Source of the DNA: Sphingobium bisphenolivorans
GTDB lineage: Bacteria; Pseudomonadota; Alphaproteobacteria; Sphingomonadales; Sphingomonadaceae
Assembly: GCF_000412635.1 (NCBI RefSeq)
Contig: NZ_ASTG01000011.1
Location: forward strand, 1 to 64,000
DNA: 64,000 bases
Reading direction: 5' to 3'
How positions within the stretch are numbered: position 1 is the stretch's first letter; the number at the start of each line of letters is the position of its first letter. Below, one piece after another: positions 35,431 to 43,835 of this stretch. The translations under genes and the position numbers were made by a program. The notes under the pieces were generated by a model. The model ran no database searches. It was not told where the DNA came from and was given only the letters and a program-made list of their open reading frames with translations.

Positions 35431-36324
35431 TCAGAGCGCCAGCACTTCCAGCGTCGTAACATAGGAGGCGCGATCCTTGAGCGGGCCGGCAGGGCGCTGC
35501 GGCGCGGCGCCTTCAGGTCCCTTACCGCCGGCTGTTTGCTTCGCGGCCTGACCCGGCGCGCCTTCGCCGGGCCCGCCTTCACGGCCGCCAGTGCTGGCGT
35601 TCAGCCAATACATGCCTGGCTGCGGCCAAGTGACGGACAGCTTGCCGTTCGCGTCGGTGGTCAGGTCCTGCTGGCCCAGCGCGTCGCGGTAGCGATTGCC
35701 ACCTGGGATCACCGTGACCTTCAGACCGGCGGCGGGCTTGCCGTTCAGCAGGAACTGGAAGGTCGCCGCCTCGCCCGCGACAAGGTCGTTGGGATGCGTG
35801 ACCGGGACCAGTTCGATCCCGGTGCCTGTGGGCTTGAAGATCGTCGTGGTGGGCGCGCCCAGGGTCACGAAAAGCTCGTTGCGGTTGGCCGCTTCGGCGG
35901 TCTGGATATTGGTGGCGCCGGCAGGGATCGCCTGCGCCAGATTGGCCTTGGTCGTGCCGCGCGGCAGCCGCTTCTCCTCGCCATCCAGCGTATAGCTGCC
36001 CATCAGCATGGTCGACACATTGGCGATGCGGTAAGTGCCGGGCTTGGTCAGGTGGACATCGAAGGTCGAGCGATATTTGCCAGTCGCGGCATTTTCGATC
36101 TTGCCGAGCGCGCCGTCCGGCTCCGTCACGGCGACATTGTCGGTGCGCATCGCTGTATGGTCGAAATAGAAAAGGTCGTTGGACACGGCGGCATCCACCG
36201 TCACCCAGCTGTCGTTCCCCGACAGCGTGGTTGAAGATGGCAGCATCCACTGGCGATGCGCCTGCGCCGCGCCGGAGAGCGTCAGGGCGGCAAGCGCTCC
36301 CGCGATCAGATATCTGGCTTTCAT
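35431..36324 (-). CDS. DUF4198 periplasmic protein
   Basis: A 297-residue exported protein. The signal peptide ends at AAQA, and the mature protein begins HRQWMLPSSTTLSG, typical of DUF4198. The family has beta-rich domains and is linked to metal uptake; the C-terminal half looks like a transthyretin/carboxypeptidase-regulatory type fold (GKPAAGLKVTVIPGG), and the end is a Gly/Pro/Ala-rich tail. Start chosen at 36324 because AAGGGGA lies just upstream; the frame begins six codons earlier with GTG. It is 14 bases past the DUF2271 stop. Its role in the flavin/iron operon is unknown. Confidence 0.82.
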   Translation of the reverse strand: MKARYLIAGALAALTLSGAAQAHRQWMLPSSTTLSGNDSWVTVDAAVSNDLFYFDHTAMRTDNVAVTEPDGALGKIENAATGKYRSTFDVHLTKPGTYRIANVSTMLMGSYTLDGEEKRLPRGTTKANLAQAIPAGATNIQTAEAANRNELFVTLGAPTTTIFKPTGTGIELVPVTHPNDLVAGEAATFQFLLNGKPAAGLKVTVIPGGNRYRDALGQQDLTTDANGKLSVTWPQPGMYWLNASTGGREGGPGEGAPGQAAKQTAGGKGPEGAAPQRPAGPLKDRASYVTTLEVLAL

Positions 36325-36338
36325 CGATATTCCCCTTT

Positions 36339-36872
36339 TCACTTGCCGAAGCCGAGGCTGATCGCCCCCAATTCGCTATTGCCCTTGCCGCGCACCACAG
36401 CACCGGGCTTGGGGGGCCAGGCGAAGGGCAGCCGGACGAGTTCACGGCCGCCCACTTCGCGCGCTGCCTCCACCACCAGCGTGTAATTGCCGGCGGCAAG
36501 CTGGCCCAGTGGACCGCGCCCGGCGGTGAAGGCGATCTTCTGGTCGCCAGGCGCGCGCGTCGCGCCCGACACGCCATCGGCGGGGAAGCTCATCGAGCGG
36601 CCCGATACGCGCCACCACTGACGCACATCGCGCAGCCATTTGGTGCCTTCGCCCTTCGCCTTGTCGACATCATACCAGACTGAAAGGGTGCGGGGTGCCG
36701 CCCCTTCCTTCTCCAGCCAGATCGCCACATAGGGGCGGTGATATTCGGCGACGGAGAGACGCGGGATGTTGACGGTGACGTTCATCGTCTGCGCCTGCGC
36801 CGGCAGCGCTGCCGCGCCCGCCGCACCCAGCGCCGCGCCGCTGCCCAGAATCAGTTTGTAGCGATCATGCAT
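36339..36872 (-). CDS. DUF2271 protein with an ApbE flavinylation motif
   Basis: A 177-residue exported protein with a signal peptide ending at AQAQ (about 28) and a beta-rich domain (MNVTVNIPRLS, HRPYVAIWLE, RTLSVWYD). Residues 99-105 read DGVSGAT, the motif in which ApbE attaches FMN to Thr (here T105). The frame is open far upstream, but that is a shadow of the PepSY gene; ATG at 36872, after AAGGGGAA, gives the signal peptide. It sits 16 bases after the PepSY stop. Most likely a flavoprotein electron carrier in the periplasm. Confidence 0.85.
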   Translation of the reverse strand: MHDRYKLILGSGAALGAAGAAALPAQAQTMNVTVNIPRLSVAEYHRPYVAIWLEKEGAAPRTLSVWYDVDKAKGEGTKWLRDVRQWWRVSGRSMSFPADGVSGATRAPGDQKIAFTAGRGPLGQLAAGNYTLVVEAAREVGGRELVRLPFAWPPKPGAVVRGKGNSELGAISLGFGK

Positions 36873-36888
36873 GACCGGATGGTTCCCC

Positions 36889-37533
36889 TTAGTGGATAAA
36901 GATGATGGCGAGCATCGCCGGAAGCGCGAGCCCCATGGCGACCAGCGGCCATGTGGAGGGCCGCTTCTTCGCATGAAGTTGCAGCAGCAAAAGGCCCGTA
37001 AGAGCAAAGAGGAAGCAGGCGACCGCGAATATGTCGATGAACCATTTCCACGCCGTGCCGGTGTTCCGGCCCTTGTGCAGGTCGTTGAGATAGCTGATCC
37101 AGCCACGGCTGGTGGCTTCGCTGCTGACCTGCCCGCTTTGCCGGTCGATGCTGACCCAGCCGTCACCGCCGGGCCGGGGCAGGGCGAGATAGATTTCATC
37201 GGCGGACCATTCCGCCTCGCCCGTGCCATTTGCGCCCACCGCCTTCTCAACCCATTGCGCCACGGCGGCGGGCAGTGGCTTCTTGCTGTCGGGCGCACCA
37301 TCAGGAGCCACCTGCTTCAGCAGGGGCGCAGGCAGAGTAGCCGACTTCTCCACCGTCCGCGGCGATCCTTCGACATCCGCGGCATGATTCAGCGTGATGC
37401 CGGTAAAGGCGAACAGCAGCAGGCCGATGAGGCTGATCGCGCTGCTCACCCAATGCCAGGTGTGAAGCTGCTTCAGCCAGAAGGCCTTCGGGCTTTTCTT
37501 CTTTTGCGGCTGAGAGCGGACGGGCGCGTGCAT
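36889..37533 (-). CDS. PepSY-associated membrane protein
   Basis: A 214-residue inner-membrane protein with three helices (about 30-47, 163-186 and 195-213). A PepSY-like periplasmic domain lies between the first two. His residues next to the membrane (H24, H27, H50, H153, H187) could ligate heme, as in PepSY_TM reductases. It is the first gene of the PepSY-DUF2271-DUF4198-ApbE operon and has a Fur-like box 43 bases upstream. Expected job: pass electrons across the membrane to the flavinylated DUF2271 partner. Heme binding is inferred. Confidence 0.85.
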   Translation of the reverse strand: MHAPVRSQPQKKKSPKAFWLKQLHTWHWVSSAISLIGLLLFAFTGITLNHAADVEGSPRTVEKSATLPAPLLKQVAPDGAPDSKKPLPAAVAQWVEKAVGANGTGEAEWSADEIYLALPRPGGDGWVSIDRQSGQVSSEATSRGWISYLNDLHKGRNTGTAWKWFIDIFAVACFLFALTGLLLLQLHAKKRPSTWPLVAMGLALPAMLAIIFIH

Positions 37534-37575
37534 GGTAAGCGGAACGAATCCCCGGGAAAGGAGGTGGATCGGTAA

Positions 37576-37590
37576 CGCGAACGACTCGCA
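37576..37590 (-). promoter_or_regulatory. Fur-like box upstream of the PepSY operon
   Basis: On the plus strand CGCGAACGACTCGCA differs by two bases from the box before the siderophore receptor. It lies 43 bases upstream of the PepSY start, where it would block transcription when iron is plentiful. Confidence 0.6.
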
Positions 37591-37795
37591 ATTGCAATTC
37601 TGATCGCCTGCCGAATTTGTAACAAAATGTACGGACCGAAGGGTGATGGCCCGGCTGCGTCGGTTCGCCGCAGCCTCTGCCGCCCTCTATTGACGGGGGT
37701 GAACATCCTGATTAGCCGCGCTTCGCCGGGCAGGTCACGGAAATCGCCCGCCAAACCGTCATGCCTTGTGACGGGTCGCGAAAGGGGACTGGACC

Positions 37796-38719
37796 ATGCT
37801 GCTGCCGGGCATTGCCGCGGGAATGATGATGATGGGCGCGCAGCCGCTGCCGACGGGGGCTGCCTCGCCGCAGGGCGTGCCCGTCGTCGATGCGCAAAGC
37901 GCGGCGATTGCGCTGTATGGGTCTGCGCCGCCACCATCGCCGTCCTCGCCGCCGCCCGCTGCCGAGGCGCCAGCCGATCAGGGCGACGACATCGTCGTGA
38001 CTGGCGCAGAGCGAGCACCGCCCGGCGATCCGTTCGAAAATCTCAACGCCAAGAGTTTTCAGGCGGTACAGTCGGTCGACAAGGCGGTCGTGGAGCCGGT
38101 CGCCAAGGCCTATAAAAAGGGATTGCCAAGGCCCGTGCGCAAGGGCTTCCGCAATTTCTTCGCCAATCTCCAGGAGCCGGTGGTGTTCGCCGCCTATCTG
38201 CTCCAGTTGAAACCGGGGAAGGCCTTCGAGACGGCGGGCCGCTTCACCATAAACACGACGCTTGGCGTTGCGGGGCTGTTCGACGTCGCGAAGCGCAAGC
38301 CCTTCTTTCTGCCCTATCGGCCCAATGGCCTGGCCAATGTGCTCGGCTTCTACGGCGTCGGCCCGGGGCCGTACATGTATCTGCCGATCGTCGGGCCGAC
38401 GACGCTGCGGGACATCATCGGCGACACGGTGGACAAGATGATCGTGCCCTTCGCGATCGGGAAGCCCTTGACCGAGCCTGCCTATGTCATCCCCGCGACG
38501 ATCCTCAATCAGTTGGGCGAGCGGGCGGCCTTCGACGATACGGTGCAGCAGATCCGCAAGCAGGACGACCCCTATGCCGCCTATCGCGAACTGTATCTGA
38601 ACCAGCGCAAGGCGGAGATCGAGGCGCTGCACGGCCGCACGGTCGAAGGCGTGACGCCGGTCTACGGGCGCAGAATGGGCGAAGTGCCGGTCAACGTCGC
38701 GCCGGAAGAGGGCGAGTAG
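37796..38719 (+). CDS. mlaA: MlaA-type (VacJ) phospholipid transport protein
   Basis: A 307-residue protein of the MlaA/VacJ family, which removes misplaced phospholipids from the outer membrane. Signature blocks: DPFENLNAKSFQAVQSVDKAVVEPVAKAYKK, FFANLQEPVVFAAYLLQ, RFTINTTLGVAGLFDVA and GPGPYMYLPIVGPTTLRDIIG. The N-terminus is hydrophobic and then Pro/Ala-rich; no clear lipobox Cys is seen, so lipid anchoring is in doubt. No other mla genes are near. ATG at 37796 follows GGGGACTGGACC. Confidence 0.88.
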   Translation: MLLPGIAAGMMMMGAQPLPTGAASPQGVPVVDAQSAAIALYGSAPPPSPSSPPPAAEAPADQGDDIVVTGAERAPPGDPFENLNAKSFQAVQSVDKAVVEPVAKAYKKGLPRPVRKGFRNFFANLQEPVVFAAYLLQLKPGKAFETAGRFTINTTLGVAGLFDVAKRKPFFLPYRPNGLANVLGFYGVGPGPYMYLPIVGPTTLRDIIGDTVDKMIVPFAIGKPLTEPAYVIPATILNQLGERAAFDDTVQQIRKQDDPYAAYRELYLNQRKAEIEALHGRTVEGVTPVYGRRMGEVPVNVAPEEGE

Positions 38720-38813
38720 GCCGGCTCTCCCGCCGTTCGCCCTAAGCTGTCAAAGGCTCGGCTGAACGCCTTCGCCTCCGACAAACTCAGGGCAAATGGA
38801 AATTGGCATCCAT

Positions 38814-38833
38814 GCTCCTGCGAAAGCAGGAGC
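38814..38833. repeat. Intergenic hairpin between mlaA and gdh stop codons
   Basis: GCTCCTGC, loop GAAA, GCAGGAGC lies in the convergent gap and could terminate either gene. The preceding 38740-38800 looks like a worn REP-type element. Confidence 0.5.
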
Positions 38834-38846
38834 ACATGTCTACCTC

Positions 38847-41800
38847 CTACCGCCCCAGCAATGCCCGCGCCTGACCGGCAATCTCCGCCAGCATCGCCAC
38901 ATTCGGCGTTGCGGCGGTCTTGGCGCGCTGGACGAGGCTGCGGAATTGCTGGATGCGCGCAGCCTTTTGCTGCAGCCATTCGTCCACATGGGTGGCGATG
39001 TCCTTGCCCTTGGCCTGGCTCAGGAAATCCAGCCGCACCTGCTGCATGTCCCGCGCCACGCCGGAGATGAGCAGCCGCTCCCACGGGTCCGACGGCGCCA
39101 TGCGTGCGGCGGTGGACTGCACCCAGTCGATGCCGACCGCTTCACCCAAATGGGTAAAGGCGCGGGTCAGCGCGACCTCATCCAGCTTCAGCCGCCCGGC
39201 GAGCGCGGCGATGCCGACCGCGCCGTCCAGCTTGAACAGGCCGGCTGTGCTCCTTGCCAGCGCCTCGGGCGCGCCGAGCGAGAGCAGGCGGTCCGTTACC
39301 GCTGTGACCCGGCGCAGCGCTTCGCTGGTGAGCAGGTCATCGACCTGCCGCGCCAGCGTATCGACGCCCTTGGCAAGGACGCCATGACCCTGCTGCGGCA
39401 GGGTGCCGGCCGGCAGGCTGCGCAAGATATCAGCGATCTGCGCCCGCATGCCGCTCGCTACGTCGCTGAACAACGCCAGGCGCGCCACTTCCGGCATTTC
39501 GGCCGCGTCGATCTGCGCCCATAGCTCGCCGATGCCGTAGAGCCGCTCCGCGATCAGGAAGGCGCTGGCAAGGTCCGCGAGCGAGCAGCCTTCCTCCTCC
39601 GCCAGTTCGAACGGGTGAATGAGGCCCATGCGGTTGATGATGCGGTTCGCCACCTTGGTCGCGATGATTTCGCGCGCCAGGGTATGCGCGGCGATGGCGT
39701 CGCCCTCCTTCTGCTGCATCGCAGGCGGGAAGGCAGCGGCGAGCTCCGCGCCCATGCTGGGGTCAGTGGCGAGATTGCCATGCTCGATTTTATCCTGCAG
39801 CGCGAGCTTGGCGGTGGAGAGAAGGACCGCCAGCTCCGGCCGGGTGAGGGCCTGTCCGTCCTGACCCCGGCGCAGCAACTGGTCGTTGGCCGCGAGGCCC
39901 TCCACCTGCCGGTCCAAGCGGCCGTCTTCCTCCAGCGTCTCGATCAGGCGCACATAACTTGCCAGATCGTCCGGCCCGCCTGCCTCGGCGATCGAAAGGC
40001 CGAGCGCCTGCAGGCGATTGTCCTCCAGCACGATGTCGGCCACCGCATCTGTCATGCTGACCAGCAGCGCGTTGCGATCCTCGAAGGACAAGCGGCCTTC
40101 CGCCATTTCCTTGTTGAGCGCGATCTTGATGTTGACCTCATTGTCGGAGCAATCGACGCCCGCGCTGTTGTCGATGAAGTCGGTGTTGATCCGCCCGCCC
40201 CGCAGCGAAAAGGCGATGCGCGCCGCCTGTGTGACGCCCAGGTTCGCGCCTTCGCCCACCACCTTGACGCGCAGCTGTTCGGCGTTGACGCGCAGGCGGT
40301 CGTTCGCCGGGTCGCCGACATCGCCATGGCTCTGCGCGGCCGCCTTTACATAGGTGCCGATGCCGCCGAACCACAGCAGATCGTTCGGGCTCTTGAGGAT
40401 GGCGGCGATGAGGGCCGTTGGCTCCATCTCCGTCTCCGTCACCCCCAGCACCGCCTGCACCTGCGGCGTCAGCGGGATGCTCTTGAGGCTGCGGGGGAAG
40501 ACGCCGCCCCCCTTGGAGATCAGCTTCTTGTCATAATCTTCCCAGCTGGAGCGCGGCAGTTGGAACAGGCGATCGCGTTCCTTCCAGCTCTTCGCCGGAT
40601 CGGGATCGGGATCAAGGAAGATGTGGCGGTGGTCGAAGGCGGCGACCAGCTTGATCGCCTTGGACAGCAGCATGCCGTTGCCGAACACATCGCCCGACAT
40701 GTCGCCGCAGCCGACGACGGTGATCGGCTGGCTTTGCACATCCACGCCCATCTCGGCGAAGTGGCGCCGCACGCTGATCCACGCGCCACGCGCAGTGATG
40801 CCCATCGCCTTATGGTCGTAGCCGTTGGACCCGCCGCTGGCGAAAGCGTCGCCCAGCCAGAAATGGCGCTCCAGCGCCAGCGCGTTGGCGACGTCGCTGA
40901 AGGTAGCCGTGCCCTTGTCGGCGGCGACGACGAAATAGGGATCGTCGCCGTCATGGATTACGACCCTGGCCGGATGCACGATCTCACCCTTGACGATATT
41001 GTCGGTGACCGACAGCAGCGAGCGGATGAAGATACGATAGCTTTCGGTGCCTTCGGCGAACCATGCGTCGCGGTCCGCCTGGGGATCGGGAAGCTGCTTG
41101 GGATAGAAACCGCCCTTCGCGCCCGTCGGCACGATGACGGCGTTCTTGACGCGCTGCGCCTTCATGAGGCCGAGGATCTCCGTGCGGAAATCGTCGCGCC
41201 GGTCGGACCAGCGCAGTCCGCCGCGCGCGACCGGTCCAGCGCGCAGGTGAATGCCCTCAACGCGCGGACTATAGACCCAGATTTCGCGCCAGGGCAGCGG
41301 CGAGGGCAGGCCGGGAATGACGGCGCTGTCGAGCTTGAAGGCGAGCGCTTCGTTAGCCGCGTCACTGTAGAAATTGGTGCGCAGCGTCGCGGTGATCACC
41401 GCGCGCAGCAGGCGCAGCACGCGATCCTCATCGATCGCCGTGACCTTTTCCAGTCCGGCCTCGATCTCCAGTTTCGCGGCCGCGGCGCGTGCTGCGCCGT
41501 CCTTGGCATCGGGATCGTGCAGCGCTTCGAACAACTCGACCAGGTGATGGGCGATGGCCTGCTCGCGCCGCAATGTCTCGGCGAAGGTGGCCATGCCATA
41601 GGCCACGCCCGTCTGCCGCAGATAGCGGAACAGGGCGCGCAGCAGCACGATGGCCCGCGGCTCCAGCCCGGCGATGACGATCAACTCGTTGAAGCGGTCG
41701 TTCTCGGCCACGCCCTCGACGACCTGCGCGATCGCTTCGGTGACGATGGCGGCCCGGGCGATCACCCGCTCCGCATCACCGCCGCCCGGAAGCTCCAGCA

Positions 41801-43508
41801 CGAAGCGCTGGACATGGCCGAGCGTGCCGCTCTCCACTGCCGTCATCATTTCATCGATCACGCGGAAGCCGAAATTCTCGAAGGCCGGCACCACTTCCGA
41901 CAGGGCGATAGCGTCATGGCTGTAGAGTTTCAGCCGCAGCCGGTCAGGCGCGTCTTCCTCATTGCGGTAGATACGGATGGATTTATCGCCCGGTGCCGAC
42001 AGGCTGTGCAGCAGGCGAATATCGATCGCCGCCTCTGCCGGCCCTGCGCCGTTGCGATAGCCCATCGGGAAGCCCGCCGCATAACGCTGCGCCAGCGTGG
42101 CGGCGCGCCCCGCTTCCTCGCTTTGGGCCAGCGCTTCCTCGACAGCGGGCTGCCAGCCGCGCAACATCTGCTTGAGCTGCCGGTCGAGCGGCTGCTCGTC
42201 GGGCACGATGCCGCCGTCGCGCAGATCCAGCGTGATGCGCAGCAAGGCAAGGCCGCTTTCCTCCAGCGCGATCGACCAACTGAGCACGGGCCCGTTGCAC
42301 GCCTGACTCAGCATGTCCTGCACCGCCACGCGGCGCGTCGTCGTCAACTCCTCGCGCGGGAGCCAGGCGAAGGCGTAGAGGTGCCGTTCCAGCGCGCTGG
42401 TTCCCAGCACCAGCTTGGGCCGGGGACGGTCGGTCAGCGACATGAAGGTCAGCACCAGCCGCTCCAGCGTCTCCCGGTCGAAGCCGATCAATATGTCATG
42501 AGGCAGGGCCGTCAGCGCATGGGTCAGGACCTTGCCCGCATGGCCGTGGGGATCGAAGGCAAACTTGTCCATCAACGCCGACAAGGCGGAGCGCAGCAGC
42601 GGCACCTTGTCGGGGGTCGCGGCGAGCGCAGCGCTGGTCCACATGCCGCTATGGATCGACAGGGCGACAACCTTTTTCCCCTCCCGCACGGGAACGATGA
42701 TGAGGTCGAGCAGCACCGGCCGATGCACCCGCGAAACATGATTGGACTTGATGATCAGCGGCGTGCGCTTGCCTTCCTCGAACCAGTTGAACGCGGCTTC
42801 GAGTGAGGCGGGGGCGAGCAGCGGCTTGTCGCGGCGGCCGCAGATGCCGAGGCCGCCCTGCGCCGTCCCGTCGCGCTGGCGCCGTTCATGGCCGACCTGC
42901 GTGAAGTGGCGGGCCAGGAACCAGCGCAGCAGCGCCGCCCCTTCCTCGTCCGGGATCGCGTCGGCATCTGCCGCCATGGCATCGCGCATCTTCGGCCAGT
43001 CGGTAACGGCTGCCCGCACGTCGGCCAGTGTTTCCTGCAGCGCTTTTTCGAGCGCGCGGCGGGCCTTGGCGTCCGCTCGATCCGCCTCGATATAGATCAT
43101 CGATTCCCGGCGCGCGCCGGGGGCGTCGTCTTCAAGGATCGTCTTCAGATGACCATTGCCGTCACGCTCCACCGACAGGATCGGGTGGAGCAGGCGATGG
43201 ATGATGATGTCGGCCGATGCCAATGCATTGGCGATGCTGTCCACCAGGAACGGCATGTCGTCGTTGATGAGCGCGATCCGCATGTAGCGCCCGGTCGCCC
43301 CTTCGCCGAGCGTCTCCATTGCGATCGCCACATGGCCGGGCCGGCGCGTGTTGGCGGTACGGCACAGAAAGGCTGCCGCCTGCATGACCGCTTCGCTTCC
43401 GAAATCCTCACTTTCTCCCGGCAGCGCGCCGCGAGCGAGCGCTGCCTGCAGCGCGTCCCTGATGCTGTGATCGACTTCCTTCGTCTTGGACTCAGCCATC
43501 GCCGTCAT
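38847..43508 (-). CDS. gdhB: NAD-dependent glutamate dehydrogenase, large type
   Basis: A 1,553-residue enzyme of the large bacterial NAD-GDH class (about 180 kDa), which deaminates glutamate to 2-oxoglutarate for catabolism. The catalytic part includes GPVARGGLRWSDRRDDFRTE, GAKGGFYPK, TVVGCGDMSGDVFGNGML and LLWFGGIGTYVKA; the N-terminal half carries ACT-like regulatory regions and the C-terminus a helical domain. ATG 43508 is used; ATG 43499 (MAESKTKE) is equally possible. It stands alone, convergent with mlaA. Intact. Confidence 0.95.
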   Translation of the reverse strand: MTAMAESKTKEVDHSIRDALQAALARGALPGESEDFGSEAVMQAAAFLCRTANTRRPGHVAIAMETLGEGATGRYMRIALINDDMPFLVDSIANALASADIIIHRLLHPILSVERDGNGHLKTILEDDAPGARRESMIYIEADRADAKARRALEKALQETLADVRAAVTDWPKMRDAMAADADAIPDEEGAALLRWFLARHFTQVGHERRQRDGTAQGGLGICGRRDKPLLAPASLEAAFNWFEEGKRTPLIIKSNHVSRVHRPVLLDLIIVPVREGKKVVALSIHSGMWTSAALAATPDKVPLLRSALSALMDKFAFDPHGHAGKVLTHALTALPHDILIGFDRETLERLVLTFMSLTDRPRPKLVLGTSALERHLYAFAWLPREELTTTRRVAVQDMLSQACNGPVLSWSIALEESGLALLRITLDLRDGGIVPDEQPLDRQLKQMLRGWQPAVEEALAQSEEAGRAATLAQRYAAGFPMGYRNGAGPAEAAIDIRLLHSLSAPGDKSIRIYRNEEDAPDRLRLKLYSHDAIALSEVVPAFENFGFRVIDEMMTAVESGTLGHVQRFVLELPGGGDAERVIARAAIVTEAIAQVVEGVAENDRFNELIVIAGLEPRAIVLLRALFRYLRQTGVAYGMATFAETLRREQAIAHHLVELFEALHDPDAKDGAARAAAAKLEIEAGLEKVTAIDEDRVLRLLRAVITATLRTNFYSDAANEALAFKLDSAVIPGLPSPLPWREIWVYSPRVEGIHLRAGPVARGGLRWSDRRDDFRTEILGLMKAQRVKNAVIVPTGAKGGFYPKQLPDPQADRDAWFAEGTESYRIFIRSLLSVTDNIVKGEIVHPARVVIHDGDDPYFVVAADKGTATFSDVANALALERHFWLGDAFASGGSNGYDHKAMGITARGAWISVRRHFAEMGVDVQSQPITVVGCGDMSGDVFGNGMLLSKAIKLVAAFDHRHIFLDPDPDPAKSWKERDRLFQLPRSSWEDYDKKLISKGGGVFPRSLKSIPLTPQVQAVLGVTETEMEPTALIAAILKSPNDLLWFGGIGTYVKAAAQSHGDVGDPANDRLRVNAEQLRVKVVGEGANLGVTQAARIAFSLRGGRINTDFIDNSAGVDCSDNEVNIKIALNKEMAEGRLSFEDRNALLVSMTDAVADIVLEDNRLQALGLSIAEAGGPDDLASYVRLIETLEEDGRLDRQVEGLAANDQLLRRGQDGQALTRPELAVLLSTAKLALQDKIEHGNLATDPSMGAELAAAFPPAMQQKEGDAIAAHTLAREIIATKVANRIINRMGLIHPFELAEEEGCSLADLASAFLIAERLYGIGELWAQIDAAEMPEVARLALFSDVASGMRAQIADILRSLPAGTLPQQGHGVLAKGVDTLARQVDDLLTSEALRRVTAVTDRLLSLGAPEALARSTAGLFKLDGAVGIAALAGRLKLDEVALTRAFTHLGEAVGIDWVQSTAARMAPSDPWERLLISGVARDMQQVRLDFLSQAKGKDIATHVDEWLQQKAARIQQFRSLVQRAKTAATPNVAMLAEIAGQARALLGR

Positions 43509-43835
43509 TATGCAACCTCTTCCAGCGCGGACGCGCGTCCGCTTCTGCTTGAACCGAGAAGGCGCCGGGATGCCGCCGTGCGACTTCTCAAGCCGGCAAG
43601 TCTTCCCGCTTCGCGGAAATTGCCGGCTTTGCTATCGCCATCTTTATGCGCCACAGCTTTGGAGGGCTCAAGACGAGAGGAGAAATTAAGTTACGCCCGG
43701 TTGAAATATAACGATGCAGCGCCGCATGCAGGATGGATGTCATAGGCATAACAATCGGCGCCAGCCCATGATCCCGTTCTTCTTGCACCACGCGGCCATT
43801 CGTGCCGAGCCGGGCTGTCCAGCGATGAGAAAAAC
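43509..43835. other. 327-bp gap with one long inverted repeat
   Basis: No gene is convincing here. The main feature is an inverted repeat, AAGCCGGCAA (43590-43599) with TTGCCGGCTT (43620-43629), with a second short stem (TTCCCGC/GCGGAA) nested in the loop. It probably ends transcription of the PAS gene; the rest would hold the gdh promoter. Confidence 0.5.
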
